A stretch of DNA of 64,000 nt from Baylisascaris procyonis (GCA_037389465.1 JAZARR010000231.1:1550001-1614000), one strand, 5' to 3'; positions 52,651-64,000 are shown, counted from the first letter of the stretch. Notes: generated from the sequence alone by a model not told the origin. Made by a program: numbers and translations.

Positions 52651-52733
52651 ATGTCTTCGACGGCGCAGTGGACTCACAGCGAAGAGGCCGCTCTCCTTGC
52701 TCATCACTATCAAATTGGAGACCTCATCGAACG
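52651..52733 (+). CDS. lin-2: lin-2 exon 1 with start codon
   Basis: Reads [20 protein letters not shown] then QIGDLIE and CG|gtaaga. [11 protein letters not shown] lines up with human DVYELCEVIGK directly before the glycine loop, and the two leftover bases CG join the first base of exon 2 to give Arg, keeping frame. An upstream in-frame stop (TAA, 52642-52644) supports this ATG. A longer open frame in another phase covers the same bases and is not coding. Confidence 0.85.
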
Positions 52734-55700
52734 GTAAGAATCAAATTTCCGGTCTCGTATTCCGGTCTCAAATTTCCGGTCCCATATTCCGGTCTGAAAT
52801 TTCCGCTCTCACACACCTGTAGAGAAGTGGGAAAGCGACGGAAAAAAAGAGCTTTGAAATAAGAGATTTTGGTAAAGAGTTTTGTTAGTTTGTCTCGCTA
52901 TGGCAAGGGATTCTATTTTATATTGTTCTGAGGTGAGAAGGAAAATTTTAGTTGCACTAGAAAAAAACTAAGCCGAGGAATATTAAAAGAATGAAACGAA
53001 TAAATGGGCACAATATATGCAAATATTTCATCGATAAATTTTTGTCAATTCCCAATTTCTTTCGTGATACGCTTCGCAGATGAGTTAGGAAAGCAGCGAT
53101 ATGAAGCATGCTTCGAAGGGGCGATAAGACAGGTGCATTTTGACGCTTAAAAGAGAAATTTTCTCTTACCGTTTTAAGAAGAAATAGGAGGGGAAATGCT
53201 TGCCTTTCTTATTATTTATTAACGCTTAAAGAAGAGATGCCTAACATTCCATGCTAATCGTTATCGATTATCTTATCACTTATATGATTTAAACATTGCA
53301 ACTTTCTTCGACGATTTGCTGGATCGATCGATGATGCAATAGAAGTAATTCAAATTTTTCTAGCTGATTAAATTTTATTCCCAAAATCTAATAATAAAAC
53401 AACGCTTATGCGACTTTTGAAATATATCACTCGTACATAACGATATTGATATACCGCATATATTTTCGGTTGTTGAAATAGGCGCTATTCTCATGTTAAA
53501 CAAATTTTCCATAGATGATGAGTAATTTAGATGTCTCATATATTTTTGATTTTGTAAATTTTGTGGTATTGCAATTGCATATCTTGCAATTTATCAATTC
53601 AAATTGCATTCTAATTTTGCATTTTATTTTGAAGAAGGATCATTTGCTGATATACTTAGAAGTGCTGTCGAATTGCTCGATTGCAATGTTGCAATTTCCT
53701 CTTCATGAGAAAAAGAGTCGACCGCTTTAAAATATTACCAGCAACGGTGATCTGCTAATTGCAATAGCTGATCATATTCACTTGCAATGATAGCAATAAA
53801 TATATGTGCATATATTTTAGTGCAAAATGTTAACAAAGAAAATGCAAACCAAAGCTAAGGCGAAAATGTCGTAATGCTTTTTCACTCAATGAAACTTTTG
53901 CATCATTTATTCTAATCGAAATAGCGCATTTTCTCAGAAATTTTTAAGAAGCGTCTGCTAATTCCTTGATTCTCTCTTATGATATGCGTAGAATGCTTTG
54001 ATCTATTCATACTATCAGCGTCAGTGGTAATGAGACCTATGTTTCTTTCAAAGAGCAAGAATTATTCGAACGTATTTTAAAAACTGCTACTAAATCGTTG
54101 TATTTATGTTTGATTTAATGTTCCTCCCCTCGCTCCTCACCTCCCTATTCTTCCTCTAGCCTTTTTCCCTTCCAAGGCCGTCATTACGTCTTGGAGGTTT
54201 CTTAATGATGAATATCGAAACGTTGACATTTTTCTTTCATATGCTATAAGCAAACATAGAGTGAATGTTTGTTTGTGGAATTTCTAAGCGAAATAAATCT
54301 GTCTTAGTCATATTGGCACAAAGACGTTTTCTTTTTCTTTACTCTTTCTCACTGTCGTTTGCTTTATCGGATTTTCCAAATTAAGAAAACGAAAGTTACC
54401 TAATGCATACGTGATGATGGATCTTTTGGTGTGCGCAATTTAACATCTACTAACTTTAACGTTGTGGGATAGAAGCCTTTTTCTATCACTGTTGAGATTT
54501 AAAAAAAAAAAACACTCGTAACTCAGTGAAACTATAATATAACTTTACTTAAAAAAAGATATTGAAATATTGAAACGAATATGGAAATATATTTCAGAGG
54601 TCCTTTAAGTACTGTCTACAGAGCGGTTCATCGAACAAGTTCGAAATTGTTTACAGTGAAAAGTATCGATTTACAAAAATATACTGCCAATTCAGGTCTT
54701 ACAAGAGATGGTAAGTTTTTCAAGCAAATTTTTCCCTTCTATTTGCATAGGCAATTTATCGCTCAATGTTGAACACCCCACCGTCCTCTTATGTTAGTGA
54801 ATTTTTCGTAAATTTTTTGAATTCGTAAATTCTTTCGATGAAATAAAAATTCCCAATGATTTTATTCGAATTTGCATAGAATTTTTTCCAGTTTTTCACT
54901 ATGAAGTTCTCAATATACCAAAAAGATATATGCACTAATCTCAAAAAGACCGATAAAAGGATGAGACCTTCTATATCTTTTTTGAGAAACCCGTTGCAAA
55001 AGAAAAATTTTGATGAATAATTAATTATTGAATAACGCCAGACATAGATAATGTACAAAACGTTTCCTGTGCATATATTCGAAGTTATTGTTATCAGTAG
55101 TAGGGCAAACTGGCAATCTGCAAAGTCTACTAATTGCAAGCCGCTCACATCTTTATAATCAATTTCTTTTTACAGTTCATTGTTTAAGAAATCGGCTATT
55201 ATTCTTTTGAGATATGTTACTTCGGGCGCTTAATGGACATTCTTCAGTTCAGAACTGATATGGAAATTTGTTGGGCGATTGGGATTCTTCTTTTTTGAAA
55301 GAATGGAAAAAAGAAACCTAAGATTTCTTTGAAAAACCTCTTCTTTTTGATCGCCTCAGAAAACTGTAAATCAATTTTGGTATATTTCAAAAAAAATTTC
55401 ACTACATTTTTTGTTTCTTCTCTAACTGTTTATGGCACTTGGCTCATTTTAGTCTGCTTAAATCTTTTGATGGTTATTTGACCCAGCTGCATGCTTCTAA
55501 AAGCGATAGAAATTATGATTGTATTCGTCCGTAGTTGCAAGGATACTTTATGGCAAGGTCGTGCATACTGTGATGAGCGTACGCACATATGCGCATCTGT
55601 CTGCCTGTTGGCCACGTTCAGATTGGGTTATGTCTTCCTCGTAGGCCTACTCGAATACTGACTTCAAGTATGTAAGGCAAATTCTATTTGAGTTCAATTT

Positions 55701-58391
55701 AGTCGATTAAATCTGCCTCGCGGAGTCACTCATCTACTGGCTTCAAGTTAATCCAGGAAATTCTAGTGGAGTGTGAACAGTTGTAGGCGGTTTAAGGGCC
55801 GCAGAGCGGTTGTACATGAATTTTGCTAAGCATTCCTAAAATATATTTGAAAATATACTATATTTTATGAGTGTAATTGTATTACAGATGTGGATAAAGA
55901 AATCGAAATATGCGCACAATTAAAGCATTCATTTCTTTGTGAACTCAAAGATGTAATAGCGGGCGATAAAGCCGTTCATATGGTATTCGAATTTCTCGAT
56001 GGTGATGATATTTGTTTCGAGATTGTTAAAAGAGCAAGCGCTGGTTTTGTATATAGCGAAGCGGTTGCAAGGTACGTAAATATTTACGTGAATCACACGT
56101 CACATTACGTCACTCACTTCACGTCAATCACGTTAATAATATTACACATCAATTACGTCAATTATTTGCCCAATTCTTCTGTGTTTTGATTGGCTTTTAT
56201 CATAACCTTCAGTCTTATGAATCGATTTAAATTAGTATATTAAACTTACGAGATAGGGGAAGCATTCCCATCGATTAACGTTGAAGAATTTCAGTCACTA
56301 AAGAGATCATCCTGCTATCTTTTAAAGTGTTTATTTATTGCTTTTCAAGCATCTAGAAGATATAAGGAAATTAATGCTTAGAGCGCTTACCTATCAGTTA
56401 CCTATAGCTACCTTTTCAAGTAAATTTTACAAGCACTAGAATATCAATTTCATTGAATGGTATTCAGTGTAACACACATTGACAATTGTAATCTCTCAGC
56501 GTTTTTAATGTTATAAATGCTTTTTCTCGAAAACGATACGTATAGAAGCGACTTTAGCAGGATAGTCGGGCATAAGGGATTAATTTATTTTCCTGGTGTG
56601 CTAAGATGATCTATAAGAAGGAAAACCTTTCCTCCTCCACCTTCTCGTCCAAAAAAAATTCTTACAATTATGAGGATAAGCTCCTCTAGTTAAATGCTTA
56701 TGATGCAACTCATCAAAATTTCTGTTAGAAAATTTTAACGTATCAAACTCCAGTGTAGCAAATGTAAAAGCTTAGAGGTCGTAGTCTACCATTAAAACGA
56801 TAGAAAACGCCTTAAAAAAGCGCTTCGATTGTGAAAGTTTGATTTATTTTATTTATCTATTAATTTATGTATTTATTTCTCAAGTGATTGCCACTTCGTC
56901 AGGTTAGAATCAGTCTATTATTGAAAAGAGGGGAGTGAGTAGTCATTACACTTTAAATATATTTGTATTCATAAATTGCTGATGCCATGATTGTAATTCG
57001 AGTTGAAATGAGAAACAAGTTACCTCCACTGATGTAGAAGTTATATCCGTATTAAATAGGTTATATCCGTATCCGTGGAATATATCCATTGTTGAATCCA
57101 TGAAGTGGCCATGTCTGCACTAATGCAAGTAGTAATCAATTCCGTGCTTTATATATACAGATTCAACGAACTTGAAAAACTGTCATGAGTGTACGATGAA
57201 TTCCTTACCTGACGTAACATAGAATATTCTACCGTTATATTATTATCTAGGTTAATTAACAAAGGTGCGAAGGACATTAGTTAATCTATAAAATAGTATG
57301 AGATCTTCCTTTATGAGACGTGGTTACATTGCGTGGATTTGAATGAGAATATATCCTTTATTATAAGAGATGTTCATTCAAGCAGCTCTTTAAAATATAT
57401 GAAAGCGCCCTATATGTCTTTGTTGAGGTTGATATCCTAAAGAATACAAGAATAGTGAAGTGATGAGCAATAACCCTTCATTTGATGAACGCAGGCAGTA
57501 TATGTTTTTCTGTAGATTGTAATGCCCTTTGGTCGAAATACAGGAAAGATTAGATCGGGGAATCTTAAAGTATGGGCAGACCCTAGAATACATATGTGAG
57601 GGGAATGCTAGATACTTCGAGGTAGCAACACGTAAATCTCGTGTAACCCCGACGAAGATCAAAAGTCTATTACCTACTGAAAGTGTAGCTTGAAAATTGT
57701 GCAGATCATATTTTCGTTGTCGTAACGATTTTGATCGTAGAGGAGCCCGATTATGATTGTAGAGCAGCTTGACTGTGACAGCAGAGCAGATTGATTGTGA
57801 TCGTAGAACAGTGTACACTATGAAATGCTCTAATAAGTATCGCTTTGATGCTATGAGTGGGGCGTATAAAAACTATTATTGCCCACTCTGATTCAGTGTT
57901 TATTCATTCGTTCGGTGGATCTTCTCTTTTGTTACTTCGCTCATAGTTTCTTGTGTGCGTTGCTCTTGCGCCCATATGGGGTGTCTGTTTTTTACGGGGT
58001 GCTCGACAAGAAATCGGTGGCTCGATAAGGATATCGCCCGATTTCTTGTTGAAAATTAATGCGAGAGCATTTAAACATGAAAGTCTCCGAAGAATGAGAC
58101 CGTTTTCCACTCATTTTCTAACAAGTGCTCGAAATGTAGTGCAGTACAATCAGCCGATGAAATATTCAGGAGCATTTTTTAAATATAAGCTGAATTTACT
58201 CAATAAATTATGCCTGGGGGTTTTTAAAAACATTTGCGACAAAAAAATCATGTTATAAAAATTTGGAGCGGGTTGTAGTGTATTATACTCAACTGTTGAT
58301 AATTTTAACTACCACGCATATTGTAGCAGAAATGTCATTCAAAAATGCAAGTGCATTTCACGGCACTGATTTGAATGGCGTACGATTGCAG

Positions 58392-58468
<77 letters not shown>

Positions 58469-61400
58469 ATGTATATAACACTTGATTAAAATGCTGCATA
58501 CTTCATGTATGATTGCAGTCATTATATGAAGCAACTGATGCAAGCGCTGCAATATATGCACTCTCAAGGAATTGTTCACAGAGATATTCGACCGCACAAT
58601 ATCGTCTTAGCCAGGTGAATTGCTATGATTTATCACATTCTGGCGATTTGCCCGGAATAAATTTTGCACTGCTTTACCGTTCACCAGAATGTGCTAATAG
58701 TGGCTAAATAGGTGGATGAGCATTCATAGGTCGGATATTTGAGAGTAAGAGGGGAATTTCGAATCTCTTATGATCTAATCACTTCGACGATATAAAACTG
58801 TTTTTACTTAATAATGGTCCACTATCGAAATTAAAAGGGAAATACAGAATACTTATGATGTTGGTCATGTAATAATACATCATGTTGTCTTAATAGTATC
58901 ACCTTTGTTTGAATAATATAAAAATTGAAAGAGTTCTGGCAGTGATGGTGACGTTGTAAAATATTAGGATAGCTTACCTATGAAATCATCATACTCAGTT
59001 AAATTTTAGTGAAGAAGAAAAGAAAAGCGAGGAAATGCGATGTTCATTTCTTCAAAGCATGAAACTAGCCTTTCGCTTTTTGCTGCTCCAGTATATGCAG
59101 TGTTTGCAAATTTCCTTTGCAACAGAACGTTATGGTAGGGTTGTTTACGTATGCATGTGCGTTTGTAAGTGCGTCTGTTTGTGTGTATCCGTTTGGCTAA
59201 CCGTTTCAACTCATAAACAGATAAAGCTAAAGTTATGAAATTTAATGCGTATATTCAGCACAAACTAACTTCTTTGCACCGTTGTTGACGTTGATCTTTC
59301 AAGCATGAAAGAAGTTAGAGAAAGTGTCGAAGGATGCTTGAATGTGGATCAAACCAGTCGAATTGACATTTGCACCTGTTGAGCTATCGAGAACAAATCT
59401 TTCGCGAAATCTTCATGTGATTATCAGAACGAATAAATGAAAGCATTGTTTCGCATATCAGTTACTTTTGCTAACTTATAAATTTATCGTTGTGTTTTAG
59501 TTCGAGGGAATATGAAAGCACATATCGTGCCAGGTCTATTATTTTGTTTACTGTATTCCATTAATGCATGCTTCTGATACTATTAGTGGTGCCTTGTCTC
59601 ATATCACAGAAGTGTGCGTAAACTCAACTAAGCAAGTTCGAACTTCGTTCAGAAAAGTCCGCCCTTAAATATTTGAGATTCTGTTGGATATCGAAGTTCA
59701 TATTTATTGAAAAGTTAAAATTATATGGGAGCAGCAAATAAATTTAATAGAGAAATTAAATGAAATTATATTTCTTAATGAATCGGTGAATATCTAACAT
59801 GCGCGAATTTAGCAAAGACAATTCGGCACCTCTCAAACTGACTGGATTCGGTGTTGCGCTGAAGCTGGATTCTTCCGATTCTCTTATTGCAGGAGGTTAG
59901 TTGAGAGATTCTTATTGTTCAACTTCTTGGCATTCTAAGGTTCAATACTTCATTCATAATCGCTATTCCTGGGTTACTGAAACAGTGGATTATTGGAAGT
60001 AATGGTCGTAAAAAACCGAGTGGTACCAATAGCCGCCTACGAAAACCTAAATATTCAAGAAAGAAACTTTTTCTTTCGCTCTTACCTTTCATTCCTCGAA
60101 TTTATGATTTTTTTAACTTTACGTAATAGCTAAGAAATTGTTCAAATGCGCAGACTAATTTATTCAAGCAGATGATGGTAGATGTGGTACTTGTAACCAA
60201 TAAAATTTGTGCGCACATATAGGGCTATGTTGATAAACCGTTGGTTGTGTGAATCAGATTGCTATGAAGGTTTGAAGTTAAAAATATTTCAAAATATTTC
60301 ATGACACTTTAGTTCAAAGGGCTACTTAAACAATCTGAAATTTTCTTGAGGATGCGATGTTGAATTTCTTTTGAATGCATAACTTTTCTCAATAGATTCT
60401 CATACTCAAAGTGGAGAAGATATGAGAGACGGAAGTTAAATTGTTTAGCACGTTGAACTGTTATATTGCTATAGACTAGTAATTTGATTCTTATATAAAT
60501 CTTTGTGAAAGCGCGATCGTGTGCACTCTTCATCGATGCAAGGGGAATTGCTCGTACGGGAAGTGATAGATGGGGGGAAGGGAAGGAGGGAGAGAGAAAA
60601 AACGCCATCATGCAGTCCTCACTAATCTACTGTAACATCGATGCAAGAAAACGTATTTTGTTGTCACTACTTCTGACACTTCGCAAACACACTCTACAGC
60701 CGACTGTCTTCAATCTATTTGATGGCTTGTTGGTCAGTTCAGCGGTGGGCACTCTGCAGAATAACTAACGTTGCGCGAAGTACACCATTATTGCCAAAAG
60801 TTCTAGTAACATTCGACTCAACTGTTGCAATAAATTGCATATTTAAGTTTCCATATGCTCACATGAATGACCTATTCATAGGAAAGTATACATGGCAAGA
60901 GAACCTATTCGCATACAGTAATGTTTGATTAATAAAGCGGTCCCACTCGGCCAGACTAGCAGTTTAACTTGCATTTTTGATCTCATCGATGTTCGCTTAA
61001 GTTGTAATTTAACTACGATTGGTGATGCCATTTTACGTCATTGGCTGCCGACGTAGGTAACTATATGATTCCGTTTTGTGAACGATTGTATGGAGTTATG
61101 TAAAGTTTACGCTGAAGTAGTAACGATATTTTCTGAAGGAGTATTTATGTAGTTTGTAGTGCAATCAGCTCCTCTTGAAGGTCGTGTTGGAACTCCGCAA
61201 TTTATGGCTCCCGAAGTAGTTAGCAATCAAGAATACGGTACAAAAGTTGATATGTGGAGTGCTGGTGTTTTGCTGTACATTCTATTATGTGGACGATTAC
61301 CTTTCGTTGGTTCACGAAGTAAAATCTACGAGAGTATCACCGAAGGCAGGTATTCGGTAGGTATTTTAAATTTTGCATTTTATCCTTGCAAAATTCACTG

Positions 61401-62969
61401 ATTGAAAGTTACGATTGAGCTGAAAAACCATAGTCGGTTTTTTTTCTCGTTATTATTGACAGCTGCATCTGATAGATGTAAAGAAATGCAGGCAACCTCT
61501 TTCACAACTTCAGTCGTAGGTTTATGGTATCATATAGTCTACTCAAGATAAAGCATACATAGACGTGAAAGGTTACGATGAGGGAATTAGAAATGAATCT
61601 ACGGCTGATCGCTGATACCTGATACCCTCAGCCATTCAAATAGAATTATTCAATTTGCTTGGCGATAGGAACAAAAAAATACAACGAAAAGGACGTTCAT
61701 TAAATTATAAGTACCATCTTTTTGGTAATTAACATATTCAAAATTACGGTATATGCATATATAAGAAAAGAAACACTTAGTAGCAATATCTTTATTGTGA
61801 GATTAATTTATGCATGTGATTTCCTTTTCGTTTTTTTTTGCAATCGTAGACTTTCTTCACTGTTTCCGGTCCCGGTTTCCGATTTTCTCTAGAAAAGTTT
61901 CTCAAAAAGTTTCTTTTCAGCATCATGGCGGAACGTGGCAGTCAATAAGTAATTCGGCTAAAGATTTATTGATTAGATTACTTACGGTTGATCAACATAA
62001 GAGGATATCTGCCGAAGAGGCTCTAAATCATGAGTGGATTCGTGAAAGGGATCATACTGCACCGAAAAAACATCTTCAGAGCACCGTCGAGCAAATCAGG
62101 CGGTATAATTCGAGAAGGAAACTTAAGGTACCAACTTTATTTCTCAGTCTAATAGTCTCTCTAATATGCAAATTTTTTACGTTATTCCAACATACTCGAT
62201 TTGGACTCGAAGTATCAAAAGGAGCCCTGAATACTTGAGGGCTTTCCACCTAATACGGAAGGTTTTTCATCATTACATACAAGGCTATCATAGTAAAGTT
62301 TCATGTAGAGAATATCTTCTTTCTGAGAATCTCGGTATATTTTTCTCCTTCGAAGTTAAGCAAGAAATTTTTCTGCTTCCCTATAGATGGTAATTTGTTT
62401 GCTTATTATGACATTTTAGTCGTGCTGAAATTCGTTTGATCCTTACGATACTGTAATATGATTGATGCTAGTCTTTGAGCTCCTTCTCGTTTGGCAAAAA
62501 GAGAAAAAAAAAAGAATGGAGTTTAGAGCGACTGGCAGATCTACTCTTGACGTTTTTTAAATAGCGCTTTATGAAGCTGTCCCAAAAGGTATCGTCTATC
62601 TTGGCTGCCTCACCAAAAGTGCTCCCGTTCTTCCGTCTCGTCATAAAAATTCAGCATTCTCTTGAAATCTACGCATTGTTGATTTTGTTTCTAAGAGCAT
62701 TTTTTATTTCCTTCAATGCAAACATATTTATTACAATTTTTAATGAGCCTTGATCATAAGCTTTTTTTGAAATATGAGAACTTTAGAGCAATATGTTGGC
62801 CGCTGTGAATAACGAAAAGTGGTTGATGAATTCTTCGTCACCACATGAATCAATGTGTTCGGTGCTGAGTGGAGATGCCTTACCCGGTGGAGATACTTGT
62901 GATGCAGATGGATGTACAAGGCGTGGTCCTGAACAGATCATGCCTGATGACCTCATCGGTGTTGAGAAG
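52651..62969 (+). CDS. lin-2: LIN-2/CASK, MAGUK scaffold, N-terminal CaMK-like pseudokinase part (3' end outside window)
   Basis: Eight exons: 52651-52733, 54598-54710, 55888-56071, 58519-58614, 59813-59895, 61160-61356, 61921-62127 and 62787-62969. They give 382 codons with matching phases throughout. The kinase fold spans about residues 20-305: loop GPLSTV at 29-34, ATP-site lysine K49, conserved FCELKD-side lobe and [24 protein letters not shown] at 147-154, GFG at 170-172, APE at 203-205, and [10 protein letters not shown] with [14 protein letters not shown], the start of the calmodulin-binding linker. GFG instead of DFG and [18 protein letters not shown] are CASK hallmarks. CASK/LIN-2 organises junctional and synaptic complexes with LIN-7 and LIN-10. 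Those binding domains would lie beyond 64000. The start is the ATG at 52651, the only one in the coding frame of exon 1. Confidence 0.94.
52743..52811. repeat. 27-bp tandem repeat, about 2.5 units, at start of lin-2 intron 1
   Basis: Units starting AAATTTCCGGTC at 52743 and 52770, with a partial third copy from 52797. It begins ten bases after the exon 1 donor. Confidence 0.85.
54598..54710 (+). CDS. lin-2: lin-2 exon 2, glycine loop and VAVK lysine
   Basis: Acceptor atatttcag, donor gtaagt. Encodes [21 protein letters not shown]49, [15 protein letters not shown]. Matches human GPFSVVRRC and FAVKIVDVAKFTSSPGLST. Confidence 0.92.
55649..55775. repeat. degenerate direct repeat in lin-2 intron 2
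   Basis: Two copies about 79 bp apart share ACTTCAAGT or GCTTCAAGT followed by AAATTCTA and GAGT. Confidence 0.35.
55888..56071 (+). CDS. lin-2: lin-2 exon 3, alpha-C helix and hinge
   Basis: Acceptor tgtattacag, donor gtacgt. Encodes [39 protein letters not shown] and [12 protein letters not shown], almost identical to CASK in the last stretch. The helix-C glutamate aligns with E71 (D-K-E-I-E). Confidence 0.96.
57390..57726 (-). other. open frame inside lin-2 intron 3, unrecognised
   Basis: A minus-strand frame of 142 codons running to 57390 (its 5' part crosses the 22-bp tandem array). It includes [20 protein letters not shown] and [20 protein letters not shown]. The region is GC-richer than the rest of the intron, suggesting an inserted element, but no domain is recognised. 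Confidence 0.2.
57727..57814. repeat. 22-bp tandem repeat, four units
   Basis: Four gapless units at 57727, 57749, 57771 and 57793 of the type GATTGTGATCGTAGAGCAG plus three bases. Confidence 0.85.
57812..58008 (+). promoter_or_regulatory. possible solo-LTR-like or promoter segment in lin-2 intron 3
   Basis: The segment starts TGTACAC and ends CTCGACA. It holds a TATAAAA box at 57865-57871, with TCAGT (an initiator-like motif) at 57893-57897, 30 bases on. A TGG-starting stretch follows at 58018 where a primer-binding site would sit in an LTR element. No internal retroelement ORF and no second copy were found, so this is only a suggestion. Confidence 0.25.
57953..58258 (+). CDS. open frame inside lin-2 intron 3, unrecognised
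   Basis: A 101-codon frame (no good ATG at its 5' end) including [20 protein letters not shown] and [19 protein letters not shown]. It lies about 60 bp after the TATA/initiator pair, so it could be transcribed independently of lin-2. No family recognised. Confidence 0.18.
   Translation: MCVALAPIWGVCFLRGARQEIGGSIRISPDFLLKINARAFKHESLRRMRPFSTHFLTSARNVVQYNQPMKYSGAFFKYKLNLLNKLCLGVFKNICDKKIML
58393..58469. repeat. (TA)n microsatellite in lin-2 intron 3
   Basis: A TA tract with one C interruption, 50 bp upstream of the exon 4 acceptor. Confidence 0.97.
58519..58614 (+). CDS. lin-2: lin-2 exon 4, catalytic loop
   Basis: Acceptor tatgattgcag, donor gtgaat. Encodes [20 protein letters not shown] and [11 protein letters not shown]. 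The loop keeps H-R-D and the metal-binding Asn but has Arg where active kinases have Lys. Confidence 0.96.
59813..59895 (+). CDS. lin-2: lin-2 exon 5, GFG motif
   Basis: Acceptor gcgaatttag, donor gttagt. Encodes [20 protein letters not shown] then SDSLIAG. Matches human KENSAPVKLGGFGVAIQL, so the DFG aspartate is replaced by glycine as in CASK. Confidence 0.95.
61160..61356 (+). CDS. lin-2: lin-2 exon 6, APE and C-lobe
   Basis: Encodes [40 protein letters not shown] and [19 protein letters not shown]; donor gtaggt. The 5' edge is ambiguous: acceptors ending at 61159 (tttgtag), 61168 (caatcag) and 61180 (cttgaag) are all in frame and would give [13 protein letters not shown] or G before R-V-G-T-P. 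The first has the best local consensus; the third matches human length. Confidence 0.93.
61921..62127 (+). CDS. lin-2: lin-2 exon 7, end of kinase domain
   Basis: Acceptor gtttcttttcag, donor gtacca; 69 codons, phase 0 at both ends. Encodes [37 protein letters not shown] and [16 protein letters not shown], matching human ISESAKDLVRRML, EALNHPWLKERD and ETVEQLRKFNARRKLK. Confidence 0.96.
62787..62969 (+). CDS. lin-2: lin-2 exon 8, linker after kinase domain
   Basis: Acceptor aactttag, donor gtgaac; 61 codons. [12 protein letters not shown] aligns with human GAVLAAVSSHKF without a gap. The rest ([20 protein letters not shown] and [19 protein letters not shown]) is a low-conservation linker. 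Confidence 0.85.
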
Positions 62970-64000
62970 GTGAACATATATTCTAAGTTATACCTTCAAT
63001 ACGACATCATTAGATCTTTGCTTTCCGCAAAACTTTCTTCCACATTGCTCTCCGTATTTCTTTCAATCCTCTGTTTCGTTGTTTCACTAGGTCTTACACG
63101 CTTATACTAGAACACTCGAGATTTGATTAACTGCCTAATAGTGTAATTATGTGATAGTGATTGCAAAAATTAGAAAGAATTAAACAAAGTGAAGTGGTGT
63201 GAAATAAGATAAAGCATTTTTCAATTGTTACGGCAATATGAAAAATATCATTTTTATTCCAAACATTCGATTTTTTTTCGGCAGATTTGGTGATTAAATG
63301 AAAATGATTTGGTGACTACAAAATTCATGATAAAATTTATGTTATGATTCGAAATTCGGTTTTTTTTCTATAGAATCTTCTAAGCTTTACTTGTGATAGA
63401 ATAAGGAATTAGCTTGAACTTTATTTTATTATATTTCAGATATATAATTAGTAATTAAAACCTCAGACATATGAGAACAAATCTTTCCAAAATGTGTGAA
63501 CTATGAGCGATTTATTTGGAAGTAAATTTCTCTGAAAATGAAGGGAAAAGTGAGGGAAACTTTCAAAACTTTCATTCCACGAATAAGGAAGAATTCGAAA
63601 TTAGCTATTATATCTATCCGAGGCGAAATGAATGAATAAGTAAGGTGAGATTTTTGATGAGAAAATTAACGAATAATCGCTTTTCTAGTTGTTTTTTTTT
63701 CTTTCTGCATATTAAGGATGCTGTCAATGACAGAATTTTTTTTTTGCCGTATTCTGCTTTCGCAAGTAAACACGTCATCTAACTGCGAAGAGGAACACTA
63801 GAACGTTGAGTATTGCATTCGATTGTATTTTGTGAGAAAAAAATTCACTGAAACTTCCTCTCCTTAAATTTGTATTCATACCATGAGAGGATGAGTCGTT
63901 TTCCAAACTGACATAGTGATTTCGGGATTCACATGGATGCTGTATGTATCACGATGGATAATATATGATCCTTTAGAAAGGAACAATTTAAAAAGCATAC
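62970..64000 (+). other. lin-2 intron continuing to window edge
   Basis: No further exon with CASK similarity (CaM-binding tail, L27) was found to 64000. The sequence is AT-rich with T- and A-runs. Confidence 0.6.

Noticed and set aside
52614..52862. 82-codon frame over the lin-2 start
   Set aside because: It is another phase of lin-2 exon 1 and its intron repeat. The CASK-like peptide is in the frame starting at 52651.
61441..61920. Upstream extension of lin-2 exon 7 from the open frame starting at 61810
   Set aside because: Homology and length match start exactly after ttcttttcag at 61920; the extra codons are intron.

Overview
The window is AT-rich animal DNA with spliced genes. It fits a nematode best: introns are roughly 260 bp to 2.4 kb, many end in short T-rich acceptors such as ttttcag or tttgcag, and there are long (CA)n, (TA)n and CT-rich tracts. 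The phylum is inferred from this style and from protein similarity; it is not proven by the sequence. No bacterial, viral or organellar gene was seen.

Two conserved genes can be read with confidence, both on the + strand. At the left edge (about 211-7243) are the last ten exons of an IFT80 (C. elegans CHE-2) homologue, an IFT-B subunit that builds cilia. Its N-terminal WD repeats lie outside the window. At the right (52651-62969) are the first eight coding exons of a CASK/LIN-2 homologue, covering the whole atypical kinase domain and the start of the linker. The L27, PDZ, SH3 and guanylate-kinase parts must lie beyond the right edge. Exon phases agree at every junction assigned in both genes, except the 5' edge of the first IFT80 exon. 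The two genes have unrelated jobs (ciliary transport and a synaptic/junctional scaffold), and nothing suggests co-regulation.

Between them are about 45 kb without a recognisable intact gene. This holds a broken reverse-transcriptase element (about 10.8-11.3 kb), decayed coding DNA with a C-x-x-C motif (8.2-9.2 kb), several coding-like segments on either strand with good splice signals but no recognised family (13.1-13.8, 16.6-17.2, 23.4, 29.9-31.5, 38.4 and 48.5 kb), and several short tandem arrays (22.1, 34.5 and 51.9 kb; two more, at 52.7 and 57.7 kb, lie in lin-2 introns). A possible LTR-like promoter segment sits in lin-2 intron 3. The rest looks like ordinary intergenic and intronic DNA.

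The most noteworthy points are the catalytic-motif pattern of the LIN-2 pseudokinase (GFG for DFG, R for K in the catalytic loop, but N retained), three in-frame acceptors that could vary its activation segment, and the possible unrecognised gene(s) in the central gap.
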